DNA of 64,000 bases, taken from NCBI GenBank assembly GCA_964016985.1, contig OZ024830.1, positions 66,172,690 through 66,236,689 on the forward strand. Reading direction: 5' to 3'. The notes below the pieces were generated by a model. The model was not told the origin of the DNA, searched no databases, and worked only from the letters and a program-made list of their open reading frames with translations. Origin of the DNA: Anodontia alba. Taxonomy: Eukaryota > Mollusca > Bivalvia > Lucinida > Lucinidae. Within the stretch, counting starts at the first letter, position 1. The number at the start of each line of letters is the position of its first letter. Made by a program: the position numbers and the translations under genes. Positions 55,813-64,000 of this stretch are shown piece after piece.

Positions 55813-56713
55813 ATGAAGAATGATGCAGGGGAGATGTCATTGAACAAAGACTCAAAACAGAAGGCCTGGTTAGAGCACTACCGAAGGTTTCTCAATGTTG
55901 GGTTTGACTTGGACACCAACCACATCTCTGATGAACCACCAATGAAAGGCCCACCTATCCCAATCACCACTGATATGGTTAAGTGGGCTGTCTCTCAGAT
56001 GAAAGCGGGCAAAGCACTGGGTCCATCAGGCATAGTGGTGGAGATGATATGAGCAGCCGGTGATACGGATGCCTCCATGATCTGTGACCTCGCTGCTGCC
56101 GTCATTTGTGATGCAAGGTACCCTCTGACTGTGCACAGAGTTTTATTGCCTGCCTCTACAAGGGTAAGGAGGATGCATGGGAAAGAGGAAACTAATGCTA
56201 AGAGAGCAAGTCATGAAAGTCCTGGAGAGGATTGTGGATGGCCTCATCAGACAGTTGGTGTCAATCAACGATTCCCAGTTTGGCTTTGTCCCAGGCAGAG
56301 GCACAACAGACGCTTTCTTTGTAGACAGGCAGCTGCAAGTGAAGTATCTAGCTGCCAGCAAGAGACTCTACATGGCTTTTGTAGACCTGGAGAAGGAATT
56401 TGAACGAGTGCCTCAAAAGGTCATCTAGTGGGCACTGAGAAAACTTGATGTGGAGGAGTGGATTGTGCGACTGGTGCAGGGGATGTATGCCAATGAGTGG
56501 AGCTATGTCCGTGTTAGTGAGGGGTACAGAGAAGTGTTTGAAGTGAAGGTCGGTGTTCACCAAGGCTCAATACTCAGCATGTTACTCTTCATCATTGTGC
56601 TTGAAGCCTTGTCTCATAAGTTCAACTCTGGGTTCCCCTGGGAGGACCTCAATTCAGATGACCTTGTTATCATCACTGAATCACTTGAAGAATGTGTGTC
56701 AGGAGGCTCTTGA
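55813..56713 (+). pseudogene. LINE reverse transcriptase core in P11
   Basis: Three collinear frames: 55813-56052 (SKQKAWLEHYRRFLNVGFDL, KAGKALGPSGIVVEMI), 56177-56428 (KVLERIVDGLIRQLVSINDS, FGFVPGRGTTDAFFVDRQLQ, KRLYMAFVDLEKEFERVPQK) and 56450-56713 (WIVRLVQGMYANEWSYVRVS, KVGVHQGSILSMLLFIIVLE, EDLNSDDLVIITESLEECV). The active-site box reads LNSDD: both Asp are present but Tyr-Ala became Asn-Ser. MAFVDL keeps the first Asp. Breaks: a TGA at ~56050 and a TAG at 56426-56428. Confidence 0.85.
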
Positions 56714-56833
56714 CTTGGAAAGAAGCAATGGAGGAGAAAGGACTGAGAGTATGCAAGAAAGAAAAAGATCATGATCTGTGGTATGGGCCTGCAGAGTTCA
56801 TGCGAGTTTACATGAGCTGTCTGTTGCTCTGGA

Positions 56834-57208
56834 GTGGGCAGCAACAGCATCTTCTGCAATGGCTGCAAGCACTGGGTGCACAAGAAATGCAGTGGGCTCA
56901 AGCACTTGGCAAAGGATCCTGATTATAGATGTACACAGTGCCAGGAAACTGCATACCCCTTGGACAGGAGACAACATAGGAAAGTCCAAGTCGAAACTGA
57001 CAAGCTGGAGGTGGTAGCTTCCTTGTGCTACCGAAGAGATATGCTCTCAGCAGCCAATGGCTGTGAACTTTCAACCACAACATGTGTGAAAACTGCCTGG
57101 AAGAAGTTTAAGGAGCTACTATCAATTCTCTTTTCCTGCCATCTCTCTTTCAGGACACGTGGTCGTATGTACAGCTTGTGTGCAGTGGGCAATGCTGCAT
57201 GCCAATGA
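56834..57208 (+). pseudogene. LINE PHD-like finger in P11
   Basis: A 124-codon frame: GSNSIFCNGCKHWVHKKCSG, LKHLAKDPDYRCTQCQETAY, then VASLCYRRDMLSAANGCELS, TTTCVKTAWKKFKELLSILF. The first Cys pair is in another frame (MSCLLLWSGQQ). Unlike P4-P7 the frame reads through GCELSTTT, so the GCEL stop is an array-lineage mutation. Confidence 0.8.
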
Positions 57209-57243
57209 GACTTGGTGATTGACAAAGCCAGACCTCCCAACAT

Positions 57244-57590
57244 TTGCAGCAAAATGACACGGCAATGATCTGTCAGATCACTACCAGATCTAATGAGCTA
57301 TTTGCGCGACTTGGCATTGAGGATCTGGACATCATTCTGAAGAAGAAAAGGCTCTGCTGGTATGGACATGTGGAACGCTCCAATGGTGCAGTCAAGAGAG
57401 CCTTTGACATACAGGTTGATGGAAAGCGTGGGCCAGGGAGGCCCAAGATGACATAGAAGCAGCTGACAGAGGGATTGCAGAGAGTTGAAGCTCTCATGAT
57501 AGACATACCTGGAGATCTGTATGAGATCTGCCATGCATGCAGCAAGCCAGGTGCCTGGAAGGGGATGTGTATGTTGCCCCTGTACCTGCA
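57244..57590 (+). pseudogene. LINE C-terminal module in P11
   Basis: A 70-codon frame (57244-57456) with ELFARLGIEDLDIILKKKRL, CWYGHVERSNGAVKRAFDIQ, KRGPGRPKMT, ending at TAG in place of TGG (TWKQ). A shifted continuation runs to the tail. Confidence 0.8.
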
Positions 57591-57625
57591 TATTGATAAA
57601 AAATCTGATGATCCTATGATGATAC

Positions 57626-57730
57626 ACTGAGTTCATCCAGTACCTGGTTTAGTTCTTGTAAAGAAGTCAGAAAAGCAATGTTGTGGAGGACATTGTGATT
57701 CAGAATCTTTACCATGTGCCAGTGATGTTG
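57626..57730. repeat. Tail-to-tail linker I, no left hairpin arm
   Basis: Reads 'gacattgtgattcagaatc' and ends 'accatgtgccagtgatgttg'. The terminal GATGTTG (57724-57730) recurs at 58743-58749 across M9. Confidence 0.85.
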
Positions 57731-58745
57731 CTCATGATCATCATCATCATCATCATCAGATTTTTTATTAACATGCAGGTACAGGGGCAACATCCACATC
57801 AGTGGGCGTCTTCCAGGTAGCTGGCTTGCTGCACCATGGTAGATGTCATACCAGATATGTCTATCATGAGGGACTATAGCCAAGAGCTTCCATTCTCTGC
57901 AATCCTTCTCTGTCAGCTGCTGCCATGTCTCTTGGGCCTCTCAAGCCCACGCTTTCCATCAACCTGAATGTCAAAGGCCGTCTTGATTGCACCATTGGAG
58001 CATCCCACGTGTCTATACCAGTGGAGCCTTCTCTCCTTCAGAATAAGGTCCAGATCCTCATTGTCAAGCCTTGCAAGTAGCTCATTGCATCTGGTGATGA
58101 CAATATCTTGTGGCTTGACATTGCAAGTCTGTCTGGATCTGATTGCCCTGTCATTTCACTGCAGACGTTGGAGGTTTGGCTTTGTCAATAGCCACGTCTC
58201 ACTGGCATGGAACATTGGGCTCCACACAAGATCTGTACACATAGCCATGTGTCTTGAAAGAGAGGTGGCGGGTGGAGAGGCCTGGTAGCAGCTCCTTAAG
58301 CTTCTTCCAGGCAGTTTTCACACATGTTTTGGTTGAGTTCACAGCCACCGGCTGCTGAGAGCATGTCTCCTAGGTAGCACAAGGAAGCTGCCACCTCCAT
58401 CTTGTCAGATCTTACTTGGACTTCCCTCTGTGGTCTGCCGTCCAAGGCATGCAGTTCCCAGGCACCATGTGCACCTGTAATCAGGGTCCTTTTGTCAAGG
58501 GCTTGAGCCCACTGCATTTATTGTGTACCCAGTACTTGCAGCCGTTTCAGAAGATGCTGTTGCTGTCCACTCCAGTGCAACAGACAGCACATGGAAACTT
58601 GACCTGAACTCTGCTGGATGTCCAAGCCCATACCACAGATCATGATCTTTGTCTTTCCTGCATTTACTCTCAGTTCTTTCTCCCCCATTGCTTCTTTACA
58701 AGTCAAGAGCCTCCTGACACATTCCTCAAGCGATTCAGCGATGAT
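57731..58745 (-). mobile_element. LINE copy M9, 5'-truncated, right edge of cluster
   Basis: Minus-strand tail, C-terminus, PHD region and the end of the RT (ESLEECVRRLLTCKEAM at ~58740-58690). It stops at 'gattcagcgatgat', where sequence unrelated to the LINE begins. No plus copy follows, so this is the cluster boundary. A 7-bp GATGTTG flanks it on both sides, a possible short target-site duplication. Confidence 0.85.
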
Positions 58746-58836
58746 GTTGTTTATATAAATTTCAGCTTTCTTTGTAATAACCTGCCTGGATCCATACAGT
58801 GGTATGCAAGGAGGTCTACAGTTTTTTTTTATCCAG

Positions 58837-58882
58837 AGTGAGGAGCCCTTTAACTCAGTCAGCAGAGCAGCTAGGATGCAAG
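58837..58882 (+). other. Exon-like segment in right flank (candidate host exon)
   Basis: 'gttttttttttatccag'-type acceptor, 46 bp, then donor-like AAG|GTAAAT. Two frames are open; the one with a single leading base (VRSPLTQSAEQLGCK) stays open if spliced to 63931-63976. The protein is not recognised. No match in phase with the candidate at 1106-1158. The remainder of 58746-58991 shows nothing recognisable. Confidence 0.2.
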
Positions 58883-59003
58883 GTAAATAATTTTTGCCAA
58901 GGCAAAACGTAAGCTAGACATGTCCTACCACATTTAACCTAAATATTAGGACACCTTTACAATTACCATACTTGTCCTGAAGTATCAACAGGTCTATTTT
59001 ACC

Positions 59004-59326
59004 TTTCTGGCGAAAGAATGTGCACAATACTGGTTAATCGCTTAGAGAACTAAGCCTGCCCAATAAACATGTGGTTAGGTAAACTGACTGCGCTCCCTTC
59101 CGCTGATTCAAGAAGGGCAGTTGTCAGTTTCTGGTGAAAGAATGTGCACAATACTGGTTAACAGCTTAGAGGACTAAGCCTGCCCAGTAAACGTGTGGTT
59201 AGGTAAACTGACCATGCTCAACATGACCACATTGGGTTGACTAGGCCGTAAAACCTCAACACAAACAAACTGACCATGCTCGACATGACTGCATTGGGTT
59301 GACTGGGCCGTAAAACCTCTACACAA
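59004..59326 (+). mobile_element. Composite of three partial S1 3' halves
   Basis: Flanked as one block by GTCTATTTTACC (58992-59003 and 59327-59338). Inside, an S1 piece (59004-~59094, ending 'aactgactgcgctc') is followed by an S1 3' half (~59095-59269, 'ccttccgctgattcaag' to 'acacaaacaaac'), then a third piece (~59270-59326, 'tgaccatgctcgacatgac' to 'cctctacacaa'). No tRNA-like head is present. Confidence 0.85.
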
Positions 59327-59338
59327 GTCTATTTTACC

Positions 59339-60145
59339 ACCTGTTGATTGATCAGAAACCTGCTGGATGAGAGGCAGACAGATTTTGATGAGGTGCATGC
59401 TGCTTGCTCAAGTCTGTATGTCCCAACACTAAGAGTTATTGTGATACTTTTATGCAGACTTGGGGCTAAGAGGTCTGCACAGTTGAGTCTTATCAGTGTG
59501 GTCTTATCAAAGACTGTATATAAAATGGTTTGAAATTTAGAAATTCTAAATTACCGGTAGTCTTTAGCATTCAGAGCATCCAATAGAAATAGATATTGCC
59601 AGCCATTGAAGGTTTTTTGCCCAATTCAGTTCTTATGCAATGTTAGCCTGGTGGTTGGAAGTAATCCTGCTTTTTCAGTCTCTAATTTGTGATAATGTAC
59701 AGTTTGGAATGAGGTGAAGTTGTTTCCCCACTCATAGCCAATGAGGATGTGTTTGCTTGAGAACTGAAGTTGCCTAGAGTGGACTATGATAAAGTACTCA
59801 CTGGTCACTGATGTTGCCTGCAGCATGCTTAAGTTAAAATCCTTGTAGGGCATTTTAAAATTGTTGATGGTCTTGACTAGACTGTCCTATTGATATGCAT
59901 GCAGGTATTGCTTTCACTGTTATGAACCCAACAAAATTTAACCCGTTCACCCCTTCCTTAGTTTCTGATTTGGACCATTCCATCTTTGAAATTGGCTATG
60001 TCCTTTGCTGTAGATAGGGCAATCAGTCACGAGCAGATAGATGAAAAAGGGTGAATCCTGATGAGATTATTACGAGCCATCATATCCGGATGTACACTGT
60101 TTGAAAATTTCTCATGTAACTTGCAGGGTTGAAAGGGTTCAGCTT
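59339..60145. other. Non-LINE flank, nothing recognised
   Basis: No repeat family, RNA gene or convincing reading frame identified. The best frame is 61 codons (59348-59533: NLLDERQTDFDEV...) with only weak splice-like edges. Confidence 0.5.
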
Positions 60146-60157
60146 CAAACATTGTAA

Positions 60158-60457
60158 TAGCCGGCCTCATTGGCTCAGTTGAATGTGCATCCAACTTGTG
60201 ATCAGGAGGTTGCGGGCTCGACCCCCCTCCGGGTCTGCAACATTCTTAATGGAGATTGATTATGAAATATTTTTTCTATGGTCATTCTTTCCTTTCTGCT
60301 GATTTAAGAAGGGCAGTTGTCAGTTTAGAATGTGCACAATACTGGTTTACTGTTTGGAGGACTAAACTTGCTCAGTAAAAGTGTGGTTAGGTAAACTGAC
60401 CGCACTCAACATGACCCCATTGGGTTGACTGGGCAATAAAACCTCAACACAAACAAA
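60158..60457 (+). mobile_element. tRNA-headed SINE S1, older complete copy
   Basis: Flanked by CAAACATTGTAA (60146-60157 and 60458-60469; the first bases overlap the AAAC tail). The head reads 'ggcctcattggctcagttg' and 'gcgggctcgacccccc', so the A and B boxes have diverged from the copies inside the LINE cluster. Body and tail as in S1, with small deletions ('gtcagtttagaatgtgcac'). Confidence 0.85.
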
Positions 60458-60469
60458 CAAACATTGTAA

Positions 60470-60883
60470 CAATCCTAAGTATTGGAAGAAGAAAAGAAGT
60501 CCCAGTATTTAGCGTTTCATATTGTATCGGTTTAATTTTATAATTTTCCAGAAAAAATATTTTGTATCCATTACATATTGTTGTGTATAGACCTCAAAGT
60601 TGTGATTCTTAGCTGCAAGTCTCGGGTCATTGGACAAGGTTATATTTTTACCTTTAACTGCTGGCAAATAGCACAAGTGCAGTCAGAGTTTGTGGAATAG
60701 TATAAATTAATTTCTCTTGAGAATGCTGAGTAAAAATAAAATTTCAGCAGAGTACATTTCAAAATATCTTTCGGATATCGCATCGGATGATGTCGGGGCA
60801 TATAGTTTTTCCGTTTTCCGTACGTGGGTGTATGAATGTATGTCCTTCTGTACGAATGTGTGTACATACGTACGTACATGATC
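60470..60883. other. Flank with a short TACG/TATG-rich stretch
   Basis: No gene seen. 60815-60880 is enriched in 'tacgtgggtgtatgaatgta'-like and 'catacgtacgtacatg' dinucleotide/tetranucleotide repeats. Confidence 0.5.
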
Positions 60884-61045
60884 CTGTTAGACTCGGGTTA
60901 AGGCATTTGAAGAAGCCAACTGATCTTGATCTGCACTGTTTGCCATTAAGTATGTGACTCTCTATCAACAATCTTGATCAAATAATCTGATTGGCTGAAA
61001 ATTAGAAATGGGTGTGGCTTCTTAATTTATTCAGCATGACAAGCA
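60884..61045. mobile_element. Diverged TTAA MITE copy (family of 62 kb tandem)
   Basis: Starts 'tcctgttagactcgg' and continues 'gaagaagccaactgatcttg', 'atctgattggctgaaaatta' and 'tttattcagcatgacaagca', then TTAA (61046-61049). The left half of the hairpin is mostly lost. Confidence 0.65.
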
Positions 61046-61187
61046 TTAAATGAGAAATAGAAAAATCTAGATACTCCTCTTGTCTGGATCTATGTTTACA
61101 TAGCAATTATAGTTATATGGAAGGAATATGTTGCATACAGATGGGCAGGGGTGGGAAGAATAGGTGTGGGGAGTAGAAGAAATTTGA

Positions 61188-61416
61188 GGCATAGCTCTTG
61201 ATAAGGCGCATTTTTTCGACTAAAAAGTGTCTGTATTTTTCTTATTTCTCGACGAAACGTATGTTGTGGGTACTCATTAGAAGCGCCTTGCTGAGGCACT
61301 TCTAATAAGTACCAACAACATATATTTTCGTTGAGAAATAAGAAAACTATGTACCTGATACTAAGAAAATATCAGTAGTTTTCAGATGAGAGAAGTGTCT
61401 TATCTGGAACTATGGC
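61188..61416. mobile_element. Palindromic MITE, 'catagctccagataag' family, full copy
   Basis: Ends 'ggcatagctcttgataag' and, reverse-complemented, 'gccatagttccagataag'. The arms pair through 'ttcttatttctcgacgaaa' / 'tttcgttgagaaataagaa' and 'gtactcattagaagcgcct' / 'aggcacttctaataagtac', with the centre near 61292. There is no ORF. The transposase family is unclear because no unambiguous target duplication was seen. Confidence 0.7.
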
Positions 61417-61454
61417 TTAACTCCAGGACATTTTTAGCCATGTTGAAAATCTAT

Positions 61455-61690
61455 TTTGAACTTTTTTTATCCTGAACCAAAAGGCCAAACTACTTCAAAC
61501 TTCATTGGAAGTATCAAGGTGACTTGTAGATCGAAAGTAGCTAAAATAGTTCTGATTGGAAATCCAAGATGGCCGACATCTTGAAAATCTATATTGAACT
61601 TTTGAACCAAAAGGCCAACTGACTCGAAACTTGTCTGGTAATCAGGTGAGCGATACAGCACCATCTTGGCCCTCTTGTTCTCTATGTTTT
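61455..61690. repeat. Interspersed repeat with two similar halves
   Basis: 'gaaccaaaaggccaa' and 'gtcttgaaaatctat'-like strings occur twice (61432-61500 and 61571-61620), and it ends 'aggtgagcgatacagcacc' then 'ccatcttggccctcttgt'. The ending resembles a very common molluscan repeat end; this is from memory. Confidence 0.45.
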
Positions 61691-61699
61691 TGTTTGGCT

Positions 61700-61989
61700 G
61701 CAACATGGTTGTTGTCACACCTGTGTTAGCATGGGCGACTTAGGCATGCAAGTTTCCTTCCATTCATTCTTGTTTGTTCGTTCGACTGTGGGCTTATGTC
61801 CATCCTAGCATCCACCCTGTTTAAGTCTACAAACTGTCAAAGTTTACATTTGGTGTAGCTTTACTGATTGTTTAATCTCCTTGAGCTAAACACAGATGAC
61901 AGCTCACTCTTCTGGTGCTTGTTTTCACATTTTGGTATGTAGGTGCAACATAAATTTCAATGAAGTTCTAACCTATTTGTTTATTTTAC
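61700..61989. other. Flank, nothing recognised
   Basis: No repeat or coding signal supported in this stretch. Confidence 0.4.
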
Positions 61990-61993
61990 TTAA

Positions 61994-62196
61994 CCCTTCT
62001 CTTGCTGAACACGACATGCCCTGTCTTAGCAAACAGTATAGATCCAGATCAGTTGGCTTCTGAAGAAGCCAACTGATCTGGATCTGCACTGTTCATCATT
62101 AAATGTAAATTTCTATCAAAAATCTGGATCAAGTAATCTGATTGGCTGGAAATTAGAAGTGGGCGTGGCATCTTAATTTATTCAGCATGACAAGGT
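61994..62196. mobile_element. TTAA MITE with perfect hairpin, tandem copy 1
   Basis: Flanked by TTAA (61990-61993, 62197-62200). Ends CCCTTCTCTTGCTGAAC and, reverse-complemented, ACCTTGTCATGCTGAAT. An internal 20-bp perfect inverted repeat with a TGAA loop spans 62041-62084. No ORF. The TTAA target and CCCTT ends again suggest piggyBac-type mobilisation. Confidence 0.8.
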
Positions 62197-62312
62197 TTAA
62201 GTGTTTGCTTTAGTTCCCAGCATTTGTACATGTATAATGAAAGCTTTGTAGATTAACTACACTGGAACTGTCATTCTTTATTTCGTGTTTGTATATAATG
62301 TACTTTGATTAA

Positions 62313-62518
62313 CCCTTGTCCTGTTGAATCCGGATATACCCTGCTTTTGCAAACAGTGTAGATCCAGATCAATTGGCTTCTGAAGAAGCCAACTGATCTG
62401 GATCTGCACTGTTTGTCATTAAATATGTGAATTTCTATCAAAAATCTGGATCAAGTAATCTGATTGGCTGGAAATTAGAAGTGGGCGTGGCATCATAATT
62501 TATTCAGCATGACCAGGG
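62313..62518. mobile_element. TTAA MITE with hairpin, tandem copy 2
   Basis: Flanked by TTAA (62309-62312, 62519-62522). Ends CCCTTGTCCTGTTGAAT and CCCTGGTCATGCTGAAT. The hairpin at 62361-62404 has one mismatch. The spacer after copy 1 ('gctttagttcccagcatttg' ... 'gtgtttgtatataatgtact') recurs after copy 2, so MITE plus spacer was duplicated in tandem (~310-320 bp period). Confidence 0.8.
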
Positions 62519-62621
62519 TTAAATGTTTGCTTTAGTTCCCAGCATTTGTACATGTATAATGAAGGGTATCTACACTGGAACTCTCATTCTTTATTTCGTG
62601 TTTGTATATAATGTACTTTAA

Positions 62622-62834
62622 CCCTTGTCCTGTTGAATCCGGATATACCCTGCCTTTGCAAACAGTTTAGATCCAGATCAGTTGGCTTCTGAAGAAGCCA
62701 ACTGATCTAGATCTGCACTATTTGTCAATAAGTATGTGAATTTATAGCAACAATCTGGATCAAGTTATCTGAATGGCTGTTGGCTGAAAATTAAAAGTGG
62801 GCATGGCATTTTAATTAATTCAGCAAGATAAGGG
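62622..62834. mobile_element. TTAA MITE with hairpin, tandem copy 3
   Basis: Left TTAA at 62618-62621; right end CTTATCTTGCTGAAT-like but followed by CTTC, so the right TTAA is lost. Hairpin at 62670-62713 with one mismatch. Contains a small duplication 'ggctgttggctg' near 62776. Confidence 0.75.
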
Positions 62835-63490
62835 CTTCTGATGTGTGCACGCAATGACAATTCAAATCAACCTGTGCATCTGCACTGTCTTATGTTTTGT
62901 CATTGTCCGCATAAAAAACTTTGCATCCTTGGCCATCAAGAATGTGCCTAGTGAAGATTCTGATCAGACAATGCAGGCTTAACTGGGTGCATATGTCTGA
63001 AGGTATCTTTTCTGACATTTTGACATATAGTCATCACACCTGGAATAAAATGTTTGCGGTATTTAACTGAAAGGCTCCATATTCCTCAAAAATAGACATT
63101 TTATTATCCAAGAAAGTTTTTAATACATTGATATATGGTATTAATACAATTGAAAAGTGTGACCCTTGACAGCCTTAAGATTTTAGTCGGTCTCTTGTTC
63201 TTGAAATGAAGTAATGTTGCCAACATTAATTCAGAGTTACGATAAAATTCATTTCATTTTTGATCCAATTCAAAAAGGAGAGATAACTGAAATTTTACAG
63301 GCTGTCAGGTTCCACATTTTATGATCTTATAAATGCTTATCAATTTATTAAACCATTTTTGGATTAAAAAAAAAATTCTATTTTTGAGACATACGGAGCC
63401 TTAAAGCATTCAGACACTTTATCTCCTTACCAAACTTGTGCTAAAGTTTGGACAAGCTAATTTTCTACCTGTTGATGTGTCTACTGCTGG
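62835..63490. other. Flank, nothing recognised
   Basis: AT-rich, no supported gene, RNA or repeat family. 62935-63000 ('gaagattctgatcagacaat') has the flavour of bivalve interspersed repeats but no defined ends. Confidence 0.4.
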
Positions 63491-63497
63491 AGAAATA

Positions 63498-63580
63498 GCA
63501 AGCAGTACAGACCCTGATTAGATGCTTCATATTGTAGGGTCTCATCTAAGTCTGCACTGTTTGCTCAGGCCTGTTTATTC
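63498..63580. repeat. Short palindromic interspersed repeat
   Basis: 'agcaagcagtacagaccctg' ... 'agtctgcactgtttgctcag' form an imperfect inverted repeat around 63533. Similar palindromes ('cagacccagatgagac' type) are very abundant in some bivalve genomes, from memory. It supports the taxonomic guess. Confidence 0.5.
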
Positions 63581-63604
63581 TGATATACATGTACATTATA
63601 TATA

Positions 63605-63747
63605 CATCATAGCTCCAGATAAGAGGGGTTATCCACAGACTTGGCAAGGCACTTTTAATGAGTACCACAACATATGTTTTTGTGGAGAAATAAGAAAAAT
63701 ATCAATACTTTTCGGTTGATAAAAGTGCCGTAGCTGGAGCTTTGATA
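63605..63747. mobile_element. Shortened MITE, same family as 61188-61416
   Basis: Starts 'catagctccagataag' and ends 'tagctggagctttgatata'. Shares 'ggcacttttaatgagtacca', 'caacatatgtttttgtgg' and 'agaaataagaaaaatatc' with the right half of the 61.2-kb element; most of the left arm is missing. Confidence 0.65.
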
Positions 63748-63930
63748 TACAGGGTAAATAACGTATGAACAGGTTTTTAGTTATTCTGGGCAGTGTCCCA
63801 TTTTTGAGAAAGAGGATAGCAAAGTTAAACAAAAGAATTACTAAAGCTGTATGAATCTGTTTTATCTCTGCCTGACATATGTTATACTAGCATTTTGTTC
63901 AAGATCTTCATGATATATATGTTTTTGCAG

Positions 63931-63976
63931 ACATCTGGCATGCAGCAGTATATGGTCACTATTGATGGATTTCATG
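63931..63976 (+). other. Exon-like segment at right end (candidate host exon)
   Basis: Preceded by 'atatatgtttttgcag' and followed by GTATTT. 46 bp; the frame TSGMQQYMVTIDGFH is open and in phase with the candidate exon 58837-58882, but another frame also reads 11 codons before a stop. Not recognised. 63748-63930 shows nothing else. Confidence 0.2.
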
Positions 63977-64000
63977 GTATTTAAAAGAATGGATCATGAG

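Larger units (their letters stand above)
53986..57625 (+). mobile_element. LINE copy P11 (unit I), near full length, decayed
   Basis: 5' UTR 54000-54290; endonuclease 54290-55330 with an internal repeat (54524-54600 and 54750-54850 both carry 'ggtggcaactgccgcacaatc'-type sequence, a partial duplication of the IQET region); connector 55337-55780; RT 55813-56713; PHD 56834-57010; C-terminus 57244-57590; tail to ~57625. It keeps motif spellings nearer the presumed ancestor (GVHQGSILSMLLF) than the array does. Confidence 0.9.

Noticed and set aside
1..58745. Retrovirus or LTR retrotransposon
   Set aside because: No LTRs, gag, protease or integrase. The endonuclease is apurinic-type, the RT has the non-LTR FVPGR/YADD spelling, and the 3' end is a trinucleotide tail.
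59348..59533. Small exon or gene reading NLLDERQTDFDEV...
   Set aside because: The acceptor side lacks a pyrimidine tract, the donor would be a weak GTGCAT, and the frame has no recognisable similarity or second supporting exon.

Overview
This is a eukaryotic, almost entirely non-genic window, most probably from a marine or aquatic mollusc and perhaps a bivalve. That guess is an inference from repeat style: a short palindromic repeat near 63.5 kb, a 'gatggcc...ccatcttggccctcttgt'-type repeat near 61.5 kb, and SINE-like elements with a 'gtcgttaaacccca' 3' end all resemble, from memory, repeats common in bivalve genomes. No intact single-copy gene, rRNA, tRNA or CRISPR array was found.

From 1 to about 58.75 kb the window is a cluster of copies of one non-LTR retrotransposon (LINE). 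The conceptual protein has an apurinic-type endonuclease (motifs GTLNVN, IQET, GDWN), a connector, a reverse transcriptase (FGFVPGRGTTDAIF, MAFVDLEKAFD, YADD or its decayed forms), a C4HC3 PHD-like zinc finger, and a C-terminal WYGHVERSNGA...GRPKMTW module. It ends in a very short 3' UTR with a (TGATGA)n tail. This order and the microsatellite tail fit an RTE-like element, the type often misannotated as 'craniofacial development protein 2-like'. Every copy carries stops and frameshifts, so none can be autonomous.

The copies are not scattered. Near-complete plus-strand copies (here P2, P4-P11) alternate with 5'-truncated minus-strand copies (M1-M9). Plus and minus copies meet tail to tail through the same ~110-bp linker in all nine units. 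In five units they also meet head to head through a ~1-kb inverted-repeat block whose left arm is an inverted 5' UTR; a sixth such block follows the P1 fragment. Units A-B (1.4-18 kb) and F-I (40-58.7 kb) are diverged. In between, about 16.56-39.83 kb, is a tandem array of roughly 3.2 nearly identical units of 7.16-7.21 kb. In M2-M5 the minus copy has a ~1-kb internal segment flipped, as in twin-primed 5' inversions.

Later insertions hit individual copies: three SINE-like families (S1 tRNA-headed with an AAAC tail, S2 with a gtcgttaaaccccaa end, S3 tRNA-headed with an ATT tail) and a TTAA-flanked piggyBac-type MITE. Most have target-site duplications, and sister copies preserve the empty sites.

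From 58.75 to 64 kb is non-LINE DNA: more S1 copies, a tandem of TTAA/CCCTT MITEs carrying a 20-bp hairpin stem, another palindromic MITE family, and three weak exon-like signals (one at 1.1 kb, on the other side of the cluster). If the exon candidates are real, the cluster may sit inside a host intron.
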